Assembly: GCF_002101965.1 (NCBI RefSeq)
Contig: NZ_LQQA01000029.1
Span: 434,001-498,000 of the forward strand
DNA from: Mycolicibacterium wolinskyi
Lineage (GTDB): Bacteria > Actinomycetota > Actinomycetes > Mycobacteriales > Mycobacteriaceae
Length of the DNA: 64,000 nucleotides
Direction: 5' to 3'
A program made the translations under genes and the position numbers. Under the pieces are notes generated by a model. It did not search any database. It saw only the letters and a program-made list of their open reading frames with translations, and had not been told where the DNA came from. Of this stretch, positions 34,738 through 42,529 are shown one piece after another. Each line of letters starts with the position of its first letter. Within the stretch, counting starts at the first letter, position 1.

Positions 34738-35178
34738 ATGAGCAACACCACCACTCAGGTGCGGGACGGCCGCGCCGCGGCGATCATGCGGCCGTCGGAG
34801 ATCACCCCGCGGCAACGCGGGGGCGGAGCCCGCACGATTCCCATGGTCAGCCAGCAGGTGGGCGCCAAGGACTTCCTCAACGGCATCACCATGTTCGGGC
34901 CCGGCGCAGCGATTCCCGAGCACTTCCACAACTGTGACGAGTCGGTGTTGATCCTGCGGGGCTCAGCGGTCGCCCACATCGACGGGCAGACCTACCCCGT
35001 GGCGATGGGCGACACGTCCTTCATCCCGGCCGGAATCCCGCACTTCTTCCAGAACGCCTCAGACACCGAGGAACTGCACATCTTCTGGACATACGCGTCC
35101 GTCGACGCCAACCGCACCATCGTTGCCACCGGCGTCACCACCCGCATCGACGAGGAACACGGCACCAGCGTCAGCTGA
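34738..35178 (+). CDS. Cupin-domain protein
   Basis: A 146-residue single-domain cupin. Metal-binding motif 1 is seen as PEHFHNCDESVLIL (about 60-73) and motif 2 as GDTSFIPAGIPHFFQN (about 90-105), giving His and Glu ligands. Small cupins beside sugar-acid genes act as isomerases, epimerases or lyases, which would suit a pathway lacking a recognisable OtnI isomerase; this is inference. ATG at 34738 follows GAGGAG and lies 15 bases after the dehydrogenase stop. Confidence 0.85.
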   Translation: MSNTTTQVRDGRAAAIMRPSEITPRQRGGGARTIPMVSQQVGAKDFLNGITMFGPGAAIPEHFHNCDESVLILRGSAVAHIDGQTYPVAMGDTSFIPAGIPHFFQNASDTEELHIFWTYASVDANRTIVATGVTTRIDEEHGTSVS

Positions 35179-35205
35179 CCGGCACAGACAAGGAGACAAG
35201 ACATC

Positions 35206-36285
35206 ATGAGCAACACACTGCGGCTCGGCCTGTTGGAGGGCGACGGGATCGGACCCGAAATCGTCCCGGCTTCGGTTGCGGCGGTGGACGCCGCACTGGC
35301 CGCGGCAGGCGCGCCGGAAGCCGACTGGGTCACGCTGCCGCTGGGCCGCACCGCCATCGACACCCACGGCAGCCACACGCCGCCCGAGACGCTCGAAGCG
35401 CTCGCCGAAATGGACGCCTGGCTGCTGGGACCTCATGACAGTGCCGCCTATCCCGAGCCGTTCAAATCGCAACTCAACCCGAGCGGCACCATCCGCAAGC
35501 ACTTCGGGCTGTTCGCGAACATCCGGCCCGCCAAGTCATTCGAGGGTGCGAAAGCCGTGGTGCCCGGCACCGATCTGGTGATCGTGCGCGAGAACACGCA
35601 GGGCTTCTACGCCGACCGCAACACGTACGCCGGCACCGGCGAGTACATGCCCGACGAGAACACCGCCATCGCGATGGGCATCATCACGCGCGCGGCCGTC
35701 GAGCGCATCGCCAAGGTCGCCGTCGACCTCGCCCGGGCGCGCCGCGGCAAGCTGACGATCGTGCACAAGGCCAACGTGTTGCGCCTGACCACCGGCCTGT
35801 TCCGGGATGTGTGCCGCGAGGTCGCCGCCGACTATCCGGAGGTCGAGGTCGACGACTACCACATCGACGCCATGACAGTGCATCTCGTGCGCAACGCCGA
35901 CAAGTTCGACGTCATCGTCACCGAGAACATGTTCGGCGACATCTTGTCCGACCTGGCGGGCGAACTCGCCGGGTCGTTGGGCATCGCACCGTCGATCAAC
36001 GCGTCGCTGGACCGCGCGATGGCCCAGGCCGCCCACGGCTCGGCACCCGACATCGCCGGACGCAACATCGCGAACCCGATCGCGATGATCCTGTCGGCAG
36101 GGATGCTGCTGCAGTGGCTGGGCGCCCGCCGCGATGACGCGACGTTGACGAAGGCCGCGGAACTGGTCGAAGCCGGGGTCCAGGCCACGGTGAAGGCCGG
36201 AACCGTCACGCCCGACATGGGCGGCGCGTCCGGCACCGCGGAATTCGGCGCCGCTGTCGCAGCGACCATCAAGGGACTCGCGTGA
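35206..36285 (+). CDS. Isocitrate/isopropylmalate/tartrate dehydrogenase family enzyme
   Basis: A 359-residue beta-decarboxylating hydroxyacid dehydrogenase. The family start LLEGDGIGPEIVP, the substrate loop ending in VRENTQGFYADRN, the catalytic Lys in IVHKANVLR and the Asp-rich metal site in ENMFGDILSDLAGEL are all present. Mid-length (about 360) matches TtuC/DmlA (tartrate or D-malate) and LeuB. Housekeeping leuB lies elsewhere in mycobacteria, so this is a catabolic paralogue. It oxidises a 2-hydroxyacid with a beta-carboxylate, possibly the aconitase product. Confidence 0.85.
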   Translation: MSNTLRLGLLEGDGIGPEIVPASVAAVDAALAAAGAPEADWVTLPLGRTAIDTHGSHTPPETLEALAEMDAWLLGPHDSAAYPEPFKSQLNPSGTIRKHFGLFANIRPAKSFEGAKAVVPGTDLVIVRENTQGFYADRNTYAGTGEYMPDENTAIAMGIITRAAVERIAKVAVDLARARRGKLTIVHKANVLRLTTGLFRDVCREVAADYPEVEVDDYHIDAMTVHLVRNADKFDVIVTENMFGDILSDLAGELAGSLGIAPSINASLDRAMAQAAHGSAPDIAGRNIANPIAMILSAGMLLQWLGARRDDATLTKAAELVEAGVQATVKAGTVTPDMGGASGTAEFGAAVAATIKGLA

Positions 36286-36941
36286 GTCCACTGATCGCGG
36301 TCGTGCACTCCACGCCGGCTTCGATCACGCCCATCGCCGCAGCGTTCGAGGTGGAGTTTCCCGATGCGCGGCTGTGGAACCTGATCGACGACCGGTTGGG
36401 GCCCGACGCCGACGCGGCGGGCACCCTGACCCCCGGCTTGCGGGATCGGATGTTGAATCTGATCCGCCACGGCATCTCTGGCGGCGCCGATGCTGTGGTG
36501 ATGGCGTGCTCGATGTACGGAGAGGTCCGGGACGTCGCCGAAAAACTGTTCGTCACACCGGTGTTCAGTTCGGATGCGGACATGATGGACGAGATCGCCA
36601 GGATGGCGCCGCGACGGGTCGCGGTGTTGGCGTCTTTGCCTACCGCGACAGCCGACACCTCGGCGAGGCTGGCTGATCGGTTACAGCGGTCGGGAGTGGA
36701 TACCGAGGTCGTCGGCGTGTACTGCGAAGGTGCCGCCGCGGCCGCCGCTGCCGGCTGTTTGACGCGACTGGTCGATACGCTGACCGCCGCCGCGGATACC
36801 GGCACATTCGACCTGTTGTGTCTGGCCCAGTATTCCCTGAGCCCGGCGGCCGCCGACCTGGCCGCCAAAACCGGTGTGCCGGTGGTCAGCCCGACGCATC
36901 TGGCGGCGCGTGCGGTAGCGGCGCGGCTCGCACGATCATGA
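36282..36941 (+). CDS. Asp/Glu racemase superfamily protein
   Basis: A 219-residue enzyme of the aspartate/glutamate/hydantoin racemase, maleate isomerase and arylmalonate decarboxylase superfamily. One catalytic Cys lies in VVMACSMYG (about residue 73) and the second region shows LLCLAQYSLSP (about 184), so the two-cysteine site appears intact. It could epimerise or isomerise the substrate in this pathway. The GTG start overlaps the dehydrogenase stop, and its own stop overlaps the kinase start (ATGA). Confidence 0.8.
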   Translation: MSPLIAVVHSTPASITPIAAAFEVEFPDARLWNLIDDRLGPDADAAGTLTPGLRDRMLNLIRHGISGGADAVVMACSMYGEVRDVAEKLFVTPVFSSDADMMDEIARMAPRRVAVLASLPTATADTSARLADRLQRSGVDTEVVGVYCEGAAAAAAAGCLTRLVDTLTAAADTGTFDLLCLAQYSLSPAAADLAAKTGVPVVSPTHLAARAVAARLARS

Positions 36942-38185
36942 CCGGACCCGTGCTCGGTTGCATTGCCGACGACTACACGGGCGGCACCGACGTCGCCGCA
37001 GCGCTGCGCCGGCGCGGGCTGCGCGTGGTCTTGCTGTTCGGCCCGCCCAGCGATGACGTCGACATCCGTGAGTGCGACGCCGTCGTGGTGGCGCTGAAGT
37101 CACGCGCCCTCGATGCCGAAGCGGCAGTCAAGATGTCGTTGGCCGCCCAGCAGTGGCTTGTGGACGACGCGCACGTCAAAACCGTTTATTTCAAGTATTG
37201 TTCGACATTCGACTCGACCCCGGCCGGCAACATCGGACCCGTCGCCGACGCGCTGCTCGACGCCATGGGGTGCGGTGTGACGGTCATCTGCCCGGCGAGC
37301 CCCGAGCACGGCCGCACCGTTTACCAGGGGCACCTGTTCGTCGGTGATCGCCTGCTGTCCGAGTCGTCGATGCGCCATCACCCGCTGACGCCCATGACCG
37401 ACTCCGATGTGGTGCGTCTGATGGCAGCTCAGACCACGCATGGCGTGGATGGCCTTTCGTGGCAGCATGTCCGGCGCGGCCCGCAGGTGATCGCCGAGGC
37501 GCTGCGCAACACCGGTGCACGGTATGTCGTCGTCGATGCCCTGCATGACGGTGACCTCGACGCGATCGCGCACGCGGTCGACGGCATGCGGGTTGTCACC
37601 GGCGGGGCAGGGTTGGCCGGCGCGCTCGGTGGTGTGGTCCGTGAGCACGACAACCGTTCCCCGGATGTCACGACGGTGCGGGCACCGGCGGGGCCGGCGG
37701 TGGTGTTCGCGGGCAGCTGCTCACGAGCCACGCTCGAGCAAGTCGGCTACGCACGAGAGCATTTCGTGTCATACCGGCTCGATCCTCGCACGGTCGGCAC
37801 CCCGGCCGAGCTACTGGCACCCGCGCGCGCATGGCTGGCCGAACATCTCGGCAGCCAACCGGTGATGATCTACTCGTCGGCGCCGGCCGGCGAGCGTGGC
37901 CCAGCAGATCCCGCTGTTGCCGACCAACTTGAGGCGACGATCGGTGCGCTGGCCAAAGACGCGGTGGACGCCGGGGCGCAACGCATCGTCGTGGCGGGCG
38001 GGGAGACCTCGGGCGCGGTGGTCGATGCGCTCGGTATCCGTTCGGTGGTGGTCGACGCCGAAGCCGACCGCGGTGTGCCCTGGTGCAGCACCGCCGACCA
38101 CGGTGTGTCACTTCTGTTGAAATCCGGCAACTTCGGTGCGGCCGATCTGCTGGTACGCGCCGCGACGGCGGAGGTGCTGGCATGA
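36938..38185 (+). CDS. otnK: Four-carbon acid sugar kinase (DUF1537), OtnK-type
   Basis: A 415-residue kinase of the DUF1537 family, shown in proteobacteria to phosphorylate 3-oxo-tetronate or D-threonate. Motifs: IADDYTGGTDVA (about 9-20), the OtnK-type KYCSTFDSTPAGNIGPVAD (about 84-102) and the nucleotide-binding GGETSGAVVDAL near 350. Immediate coupling to an OtnC-type gene supports 3-oxo-tetronate kinase activity. ATG at 36938 lies in the stop of the preceding gene. Confidence 0.88.
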   Translation: MTGPVLGCIADDYTGGTDVAAALRRRGLRVVLLFGPPSDDVDIRECDAVVVALKSRALDAEAAVKMSLAAQQWLVDDAHVKTVYFKYCSTFDSTPAGNIGPVADALLDAMGCGVTVICPASPEHGRTVYQGHLFVGDRLLSESSMRHHPLTPMTDSDVVRLMAAQTTHGVDGLSWQHVRRGPQVIAEALRNTGARYVVVDALHDGDLDAIAHAVDGMRVVTGGAGLAGALGGVVREHDNRSPDVTTVRAPAGPAVVFAGSCSRATLEQVGYAREHFVSYRLDPRTVGTPAELLAPARAWLAEHLGSQPVMIYSSAPAGERGPADPAVADQLEATIGALAKDAVDAGAQRIVVAGGETSGAVVDALGIRSVVVDAEADRGVPWCSTADHGVSLLLKSGNFGAADLLVRAATAEVLA

Positions 38186-38805
38186 GTGTTTCCGAGGACA
38201 TCGTCGAGCTCGGTGCGTCGTTCTTCCGGCGCGGGCTGACGTTCGGCCGGACCGGCAACATCAGTGCCGTCGACACCGACGGGACTGTGCTGTGCACTCC
38301 GACGGGTGTCAGCCTGGACTCTCTGCGGCCGGAGACATTGTCACGCATCACGGTGAACGGCACGCATCTGGACGGTCCACAGCCGACGAAGGAAGCGTTC
38401 CTGCACGTGGCCCTCTATCGGGCACGCCGGGACGCGCGAGCGGTCGTGCACACCCACAGCACGCATTCGGTGGCGGTGTCGTGCTTGTGTGATGTCGACC
38501 GCCGCAATGCATTACCGGTGCTGACCGCGTATTACGCGATGCGGGTCGGGGCACTTCCGCTGCTGCCTTACCACGCACCGGGCGATGAGCGGCTCGGTTC
38601 GGTCGCCGAGCTGGCCGCCGCGAAGCATCACGCGTTGCTGCTGTCCAACCACGGCCCGATCGTGGCGGGCGCGGACCTCGCCGGTGCGGCCGACGCGCTG
38701 GAGGAGATCGAGGAGACCGCCAAGTTGTACCTGCTGCTCCGTGGCCACGCGGTGAACCCGGTGACCCGCGACGAGGCCCGACGACTAGAGGAGATGTACC
38801 GGTGA
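38182..38805 (+). CDS. otnC: Class II aldolase-like 3-oxo-tetronate-4-phosphate decarboxylase, OtnC-type
   Basis: A 207-residue zinc-dependent class II aldolase/adducin-fold enzyme. Zinc ligands are seen in VHTHSTHSVAVS (about 93-104) and SNHGPIVAG (about 155-163), with KEAFLH supplying the catalytic acidic residue. In OtnK-OtnC pathways this enzyme decarboxylates 3-oxo-tetronate 4-phosphate to dihydroxyacetone phosphate. Overlaps on both sides are ATGA/GTGA. FucA-like aldolase activity is the alternative. Confidence 0.87.
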   Translation: MSVSEDIVELGASFFRRGLTFGRTGNISAVDTDGTVLCTPTGVSLDSLRPETLSRITVNGTHLDGPQPTKEAFLHVALYRARRDARAVVHTHSTHSVAVSCLCDVDRRNALPVLTAYYAMRVGALPLLPYHAPGDERLGSVAELAAAKHHALLLSNHGPIVAGADLAGAADALEEIEETAKLYLLLRGHAVNPVTRDEARRLEEMYR

Positions 38806-39848
38806 CCACCGTCAATCTGGAGGCTAACGCCGTAACTGGTTGTGGGACCGAGGTTCTGAAGGCGTACGGTGTGCCGGACGCGGACGCTCGTCTGGTCGCC
38901 GAGTCACTCGTCACCGCCGACCTGTGGGGCCATCCGTCACACGGTATGTTGCGTCTGCCCTGGTATGTCGCACGCCTGCGGTCCGGTGTCATGAATCCGG
39001 TCAGCGACCCGGAAGTGGTGAGCTCGTTCGGCGCGGTCACAGTGCTCGACGGCCGAGACGGCGTCGGACAGATCGTGACGGCCCGTGCCGTGGACGCCGC
39101 GGCCGCCGGTGCCGCTCAGCACGGCGTCGCGGTGGTGGCGGTGCGCAACAGCAACCACTTCGGCACGGCGGCGTACTGGACCAGGGTGCTGGCCGAGCGC
39201 GGCTGTGTCGGCATTCTGACCACGAACGGCAGCCCGGCCATGGCGCCGTGGGGCGGGTTGCGCAAGATGGTCGGCGCGAACCCATGGTCGATCGCGGTGC
39301 CGAGCGGGTCCCACGGAGCGGTCGTGCTCGACATCGCCAATACCGGCGTCGCACGTGGAAAGATCTACGCCGCAAAGGAACGCGGACAACAGATCCCGCA
39401 GGGCTGGGCCATCGACGCGGCCGGCTTGCCGACCACAGACCCGCAAGCGGCCCTCGACGGCCTGATCCTGCCGATGGCCGGCCACAAAGGCTATGCGATC
39501 TCCTTCATGATGGACGTGTTGTCCGGTGTCCTGACCGGAAGCTCCTACGGCACCGATGTTGTCGGGCCCTATGTGCCCGACCAACGCAGCGGTTGCGGAC
39601 ATCTCGTGCTGGCGATCGACATCGGCGCGATGCTTCCGCCTGACGAGTTCGGCCGGCGCATGGACCACTACATCGACACCATCAAGTCCTGCCCGGCCGC
39701 GGGCGACAGCGACGTCCTGGTACCCGGCGAGCTCGAGAACCGGGCCATCGAGCGGGCCGCAGGCACGGTCACGCTGCCCGCGGCCACCCTCGCCGAAGTC
39801 AACGCCCTCGCCGACGCTGCCGGCGTCGCGCCTCTCGCAACGGAGTAG
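38802..39848 (+). CDS. Ldh-family (malate/L-lactate/ureidoglycolate type) dehydrogenase
   Basis: A 348-residue NAD(P)+ oxidoreductase of the non-Rossmann Ldh family. Family motifs are HPSHGMLRLPWYV (about 46-58), the catalytic His in NSNHFGTAAYW (about 116-126) and GHKGYAISFMMDVL (about 227-240). Members oxidise 2-hydroxyacids such as malate, lactate or aldonates. It may be the first oxidation of the imported acid. GTG start within the otnC stop. Confidence 0.88.
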   Translation: MTTVNLEANAVTGCGTEVLKAYGVPDADARLVAESLVTADLWGHPSHGMLRLPWYVARLRSGVMNPVSDPEVVSSFGAVTVLDGRDGVGQIVTARAVDAAAAGAAQHGVAVVAVRNSNHFGTAAYWTRVLAERGCVGILTTNGSPAMAPWGGLRKMVGANPWSIAVPSGSHGAVVLDIANTGVARGKIYAAKERGQQIPQGWAIDAAGLPTTDPQAALDGLILPMAGHKGYAISFMMDVLSGVLTGSSYGTDVVGPYVPDQRSGCGHLVLAIDIGAMLPPDEFGRRMDHYIDTIKSCPAAGDSDVLVPGELENRAIERAAGTVTLPAATLAEVNALADAAGVAPLATE

Positions 39849-39850
39849 CC

Positions 39851-40171
39851 ATGTACACGTTGTTCGTCACCCTCGACATCAGGCCGGACCGGATCGACGA
39901 GTTCATCGAAGCGATCACCGTCAACGCCACAGCATCCCTGCGCGACGAGCCGGGATGCCTGGCCTTCGACGTGCACCGCGACGAGAACAACCCCACGCGG
40001 TTCTATCTCTACGAGATATACGTCGACGAGGATGCCTTCCGCACCGCGCACCGGGGCGCCCCGCACTACGCCCGTTGGCAGGAAGCGGCGAAACGGTGTG
40101 TGGTCGACGGTGGCCACACGAACACCTTCGCGCGCCCCGTCCATCTGGGCGGCATCGTCGCTCCTGGGTGA
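39851..40171 (+). CDS. ABM-domain (YgiN/LsrG-like) monooxygenase or isomerase
   Basis: A 106-residue ferredoxin-like alpha/beta barrel protein of the antibiotic-biosynthesis-monooxygenase family. It shows the usual opening MYTLFVTLDIRPDRIDEFI and the FYLYEIYVDEDAF strand. Such proteins act as quinol monooxygenases or, as LsrG, as isomerases of phosphorylated ketoses, so a role on a 3-oxo-phosphate intermediate is conceivable. Two bases after the Ldh stop; overlaps the regulator by 4 bases. Confidence 0.85.
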   Translation: MYTLFVTLDIRPDRIDEFIEAITVNATASLRDEPGCLAFDVHRDENNPTRFYLYEIYVDEDAFRTAHRGAPHYARWQEAAKRCVVDGGHTNTFARPVHLGGIVAPG

Positions 40172-40926
40172 CCCCCAGCTACAGTGGTTGGGTGGGCGAC
40201 CAATTTGCGCGGATCGAGCAGGCTCCGCGAGAACCGCTGTCCGCCGAGGTGGCCAAGGCGCTTCTGGAGGCGGTCTTCTCGGGCCAGATCCTGCCTGGCA
40301 CCCGCATGCCGTCGGAGCGTCAACTCGCCGAATCGTTCGGCGTCGGTCGCTTCGTGGTTCGCGAGGCACTCAAGTCGCTGGGCCTGCTCGGCCTCTTGGA
40401 GGTTCGCCAGGGCGACGGCACGTATGTACGCCCACCCGATTCGAGCCTGCTGCCGCGCGTCGTCGAATGGGGCCTGTTGGTAGGCGAGCAGCGGACGAGC
40501 GACTTGGTCGAGACGCGCAAGCATCTGGAACCGGTGACCGCACGCCTCGCGGCGGAGCGTCGTAGCGAGGCCGACCTCGTCGCCATCCGCTCGCACCTGG
40601 ATGGCATGCGCGACGCCGGGGACACGGAGTCGTTCGTCGACGCCGACGTCGCCTTTCACCTCGGCATCGCCGCGGCGACCGACAACATCGTGCTGTCGAA
40701 CATGCTCACCAGCATCGCCTCGCTGCTCAAGGTGTGGATTCGCAACGTCGTCGACGCGGCCGAGTCCCGGGAACCGTCCTACCTCGAACACGTGCCGATC
40801 TTCGAGGCGATCAAGGTGCGCGACGGCGACGCCGCCGCAGAAGCGATGGCGGCGCACATGGAAGGCGCGACGTGCCGGCTCAACGCCGCACTTGCCGAGC
40901 ACGGCAGAAGCCTGCGGCACGACTGA
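40168..40926 (+). CDS. FadR-subfamily GntR regulator, last gene of the acid operon
   Basis: A 252-residue regulator. The winged helix spans about residues 20-90 with RMPSERQLAESFGVGRFVVREAL, and an FCD ligand-binding domain fills about 105-245, with metal-ligand residues in DVAFHLGIA and late His in AHMEG. It is translationally coupled to the ABM gene (GTGA), so it senses an intermediate of the operon that encodes it. GTG at 40192 is an alternative start. A likely target is the palindrome at 29150-29163. Confidence 0.87.
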   Translation: MTPSYSGWVGDQFARIEQAPREPLSAEVAKALLEAVFSGQILPGTRMPSERQLAESFGVGRFVVREALKSLGLLGLLEVRQGDGTYVRPPDSSLLPRVVEWGLLVGEQRTSDLVETRKHLEPVTARLAAERRSEADLVAIRSHLDGMRDAGDTESFVDADVAFHLGIAAATDNIVLSNMLTSIASLLKVWIRNVVDAAESREPSYLEHVPIFEAIKVRDGDAAAEAMAAHMEGATCRLNAALAEHGRSLRHD

Positions 40927-40946
40927 CGGATCCAACGTCTCGCTAC

Positions 40947-40959
40947 ACTTACCGTAAGT
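40947..40959. promoter_or_regulatory. Palindromic operator before the CoA-transferase gene
   Basis: ACTTACCGTAAGT is a perfect 13-bp palindrome in the 49-base gap before the CoA-transferase. It resembles TetR-type sites; no TetR gene adjoins it. Confidence 0.5.
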
Positions 40960-40975
40960 CCAACGGTGAGGGGTT

Positions 40976-42205
40976 GTGTTGATCAAGGTCATGCAGGGTG
41001 TGCGGGTGCTCGAGGTCGCGCAGTTCACGTTCGTGCCCGCGGCGGGCGCCATCCTCGCCGACTGGGGTGCCGACGTCATCAAGGTCGAGCATCCGGTGCG
41101 CGGTGACACTCAGCGCGGTTTCATCAACATGGGCGGCTTCGAGCTCGACCCCAACCGCCACCCGCTCATCGAGCATCCCAACCGGGGTAAACGCAGTGTC
41201 GGGATTGACATCTCAACGCCCGGCGGGCAGGAGGTGCTCTATGAGATAGCCAAGACCGCCGACGTGTTCCTCACCAACTACATGCCGCAGGCCCGGCAGA
41301 AGAACCAGTTCGATGTCGAACACATCCGCGCGGCCAACCCCGACATCATCTACGCCCGCGGCAGCGCCTACGGCGACAAGGGGCCGGAGCGCATGGTCGG
41401 CGGATTCGACGGCACCGCATTCTGGACCCGCAGCGGCGTGGGGCACGCCCTGACTCCCGAGGAACTGGGAGGTGCGCTGTCGCAAGGAATCCCGGCATTC
41501 GGGGATTCGATCGGTGGCATGAACATCGCAGGCGGCATCTCGGCGGCGTTGTTCCACCGCGAACGCACGGGCGAAGCGCTCGAGATCGACGTCTCACTGC
41601 TGTCGACCGCATGGTGGGCCGCCGGTGCGAGCGTCACCCAGGGTATGGAGACCGGTGAGACGATGCGCTCGCTCATGCCGGATTCCATCGGGCCCACGGT
41701 CAATCCGTTCCTCGGTAACTATCTGACCTCGGACGGCGGCACCATCAACCTGTGCATCGTGAGCCCCACCGGCTACATCCGCGACGCGTTCGAGCACCTG
41801 GGCCTGCCCGAGCTGGCCGACGATCCACGCTTCTCCGACGTGCTTCCACTGATCGAAAACGCCGAGGCGGCAGCTGAACTGATCGCCAAGTCGATCCGCA
41901 GCAAGCCCTTCGAATACTGGCGCCGGCACCTCAAGACGATGAAGGGTCAATGGGCGCCGTTCCAGAGCCTGGTCGACCTCAGCACTGACGAGCAGGCCAT
42001 CGCCAACGACATGATCGTCGAAGTGGAATCGTCTGACGGCGGCAAGCCGTTCCGGGTCGTGCGAGGGCCCGTGCAGTTCAACCACGAGCCGCTCGAAACC
42101 ACGCGTGCGCCACAAGCTTCCGAGCACACCGAGCTGGTGCTCATGGAGCTGGGAATGGACTGGGACCGCATCGCCGAACTCAAGGACGCCGGCGCGATCG
42201 CCTAG
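40976..42205 (+). CDS. CaiB/BaiF family CoA-transferase
   Basis: A 409-residue type III CoA-transferase that moves CoA between carboxylic acids. The family opening VRVLEVAQFTFVPAAGAILADWGADVIKVE, split here as a start block at residues 8-37, includes the CoA-binding loop, and the catalytic Asp lies in PAFGDSIGGM (about residue 178). GTG at 40976 follows GAGGGG; TTG 40979 and ATG 40991 are alternatives. It has its own candidate operator, so it need not belong to the acid operon. The substrate is unknown. Confidence 0.9.
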   Translation: MLIKVMQGVRVLEVAQFTFVPAAGAILADWGADVIKVEHPVRGDTQRGFINMGGFELDPNRHPLIEHPNRGKRSVGIDISTPGGQEVLYEIAKTADVFLTNYMPQARQKNQFDVEHIRAANPDIIYARGSAYGDKGPERMVGGFDGTAFWTRSGVGHALTPEELGGALSQGIPAFGDSIGGMNIAGGISAALFHRERTGEALEIDVSLLSTAWWAAGASVTQGMETGETMRSLMPDSIGPTVNPFLGNYLTSDGGTINLCIVSPTGYIRDAFEHLGLPELADDPRFSDVLPLIENAEAAAELIAKSIRSKPFEYWRRHLKTMKGQWAPFQSLVDLSTDEQAIANDMIVEVESSDGGKPFRVVRGPVQFNHEPLETTRAPQASEHTELVLMELGMDWDRIAELKDAGAIA

Positions 42206-42221
42206 GTTTTCTGCCGGCCGA

Positions 42222-42284
42222 CGCACGCGATTGTCGCGCTTACGCCCACGCTTGTCACGCCTACACCCACGCTTGTCACGCTGG
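42222..42284. repeat. Three tandem 21-bp units
   Basis: Units at 42222-42242, 42243-42263 and 42264-42284 share the pattern CRCNCACGCTTGTCACGC. The last two share CCCACGCTTGTCACGC exactly, 21 bases apart. The third unit runs into the left arm of the hairpin that follows. Confidence 0.65.
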
Positions 42285-42325
42285 AGTGGCTGTCGAAGCC
42301 GAGCGCCACTCCAGCGTGACAAGCG
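42270..42325. terminator. Very long perfect hairpin (21-bp stem)
   Basis: A 21-base arm at 42270-42290 (containing TGTCACGCTGGAGTGGC) pairs perfectly with 42305-42325 across a 14-base loop. It lies between the converging CoA-transferase and STAS genes and may terminate transcription; its length is unusual for that role. Confidence 0.6.
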
Positions 42326-42368
42326 GGGCTGTCTCGTCTTGAGAGCCAGAACCTCGCGGCTGCAAACA

Positions 42369-42406
42369 ACTCTGGAGCCGTCGACTGTTGTCGACGACTC
42401 CAGAGT
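42369..42406. terminator. Second hairpin with a nested GTCGAC stem
   Basis: ACTCTGGAG pairs with CTCCAGAGT and, after one mismatch, CGTCGAC pairs with GTCGACG around a TGTT loop. It lies 43 bases after the first hairpin, facing the leftward STAS transcript. Confidence 0.6.
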
Positions 42407-42439
42407 GAAAGTTGCCGGTGGGCCCGGCGTTGTGAGGGT

Positions 42440-42511
42440 TCAGTGAGCGGGGTGCACCGCCCGGCGGCGCCGGTGCAGCAGGGCGGTGAGCCAGCGAACG
42501 TCGATCAGCAT
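42440..42511 (-). CDS. Possible 23-residue basic peptide downstream of the STAS gene
   Basis: An ATG at 42511 opens a 23-codon frame (MLIDVRWLTALLHRRRRAVH...) ending at 42440. It is amphipathic with an RRRR cluster. The spacing to an AAAGG upstream is poor (about 11 bases). It may be a chance frame; I list it because the region is otherwise unexplained. Confidence 0.25.
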   Translation of the reverse strand: MLIDVRWLTALLHRRRRAVHPAH

Positions 42512-42529
42512 GTCGGATGGGCCTTTCTC

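Noticed and set aside
29165..40206. The 13-mer GGGCGACCAATTT occurs both before the binding-protein gene (29165) and at the start of the FadR-type gene (40193)
   Set aside because: The second copy lies inside coding sequence and is not palindromic, so a shared operator is not convincing; chance is likely in GC-rich DNA.
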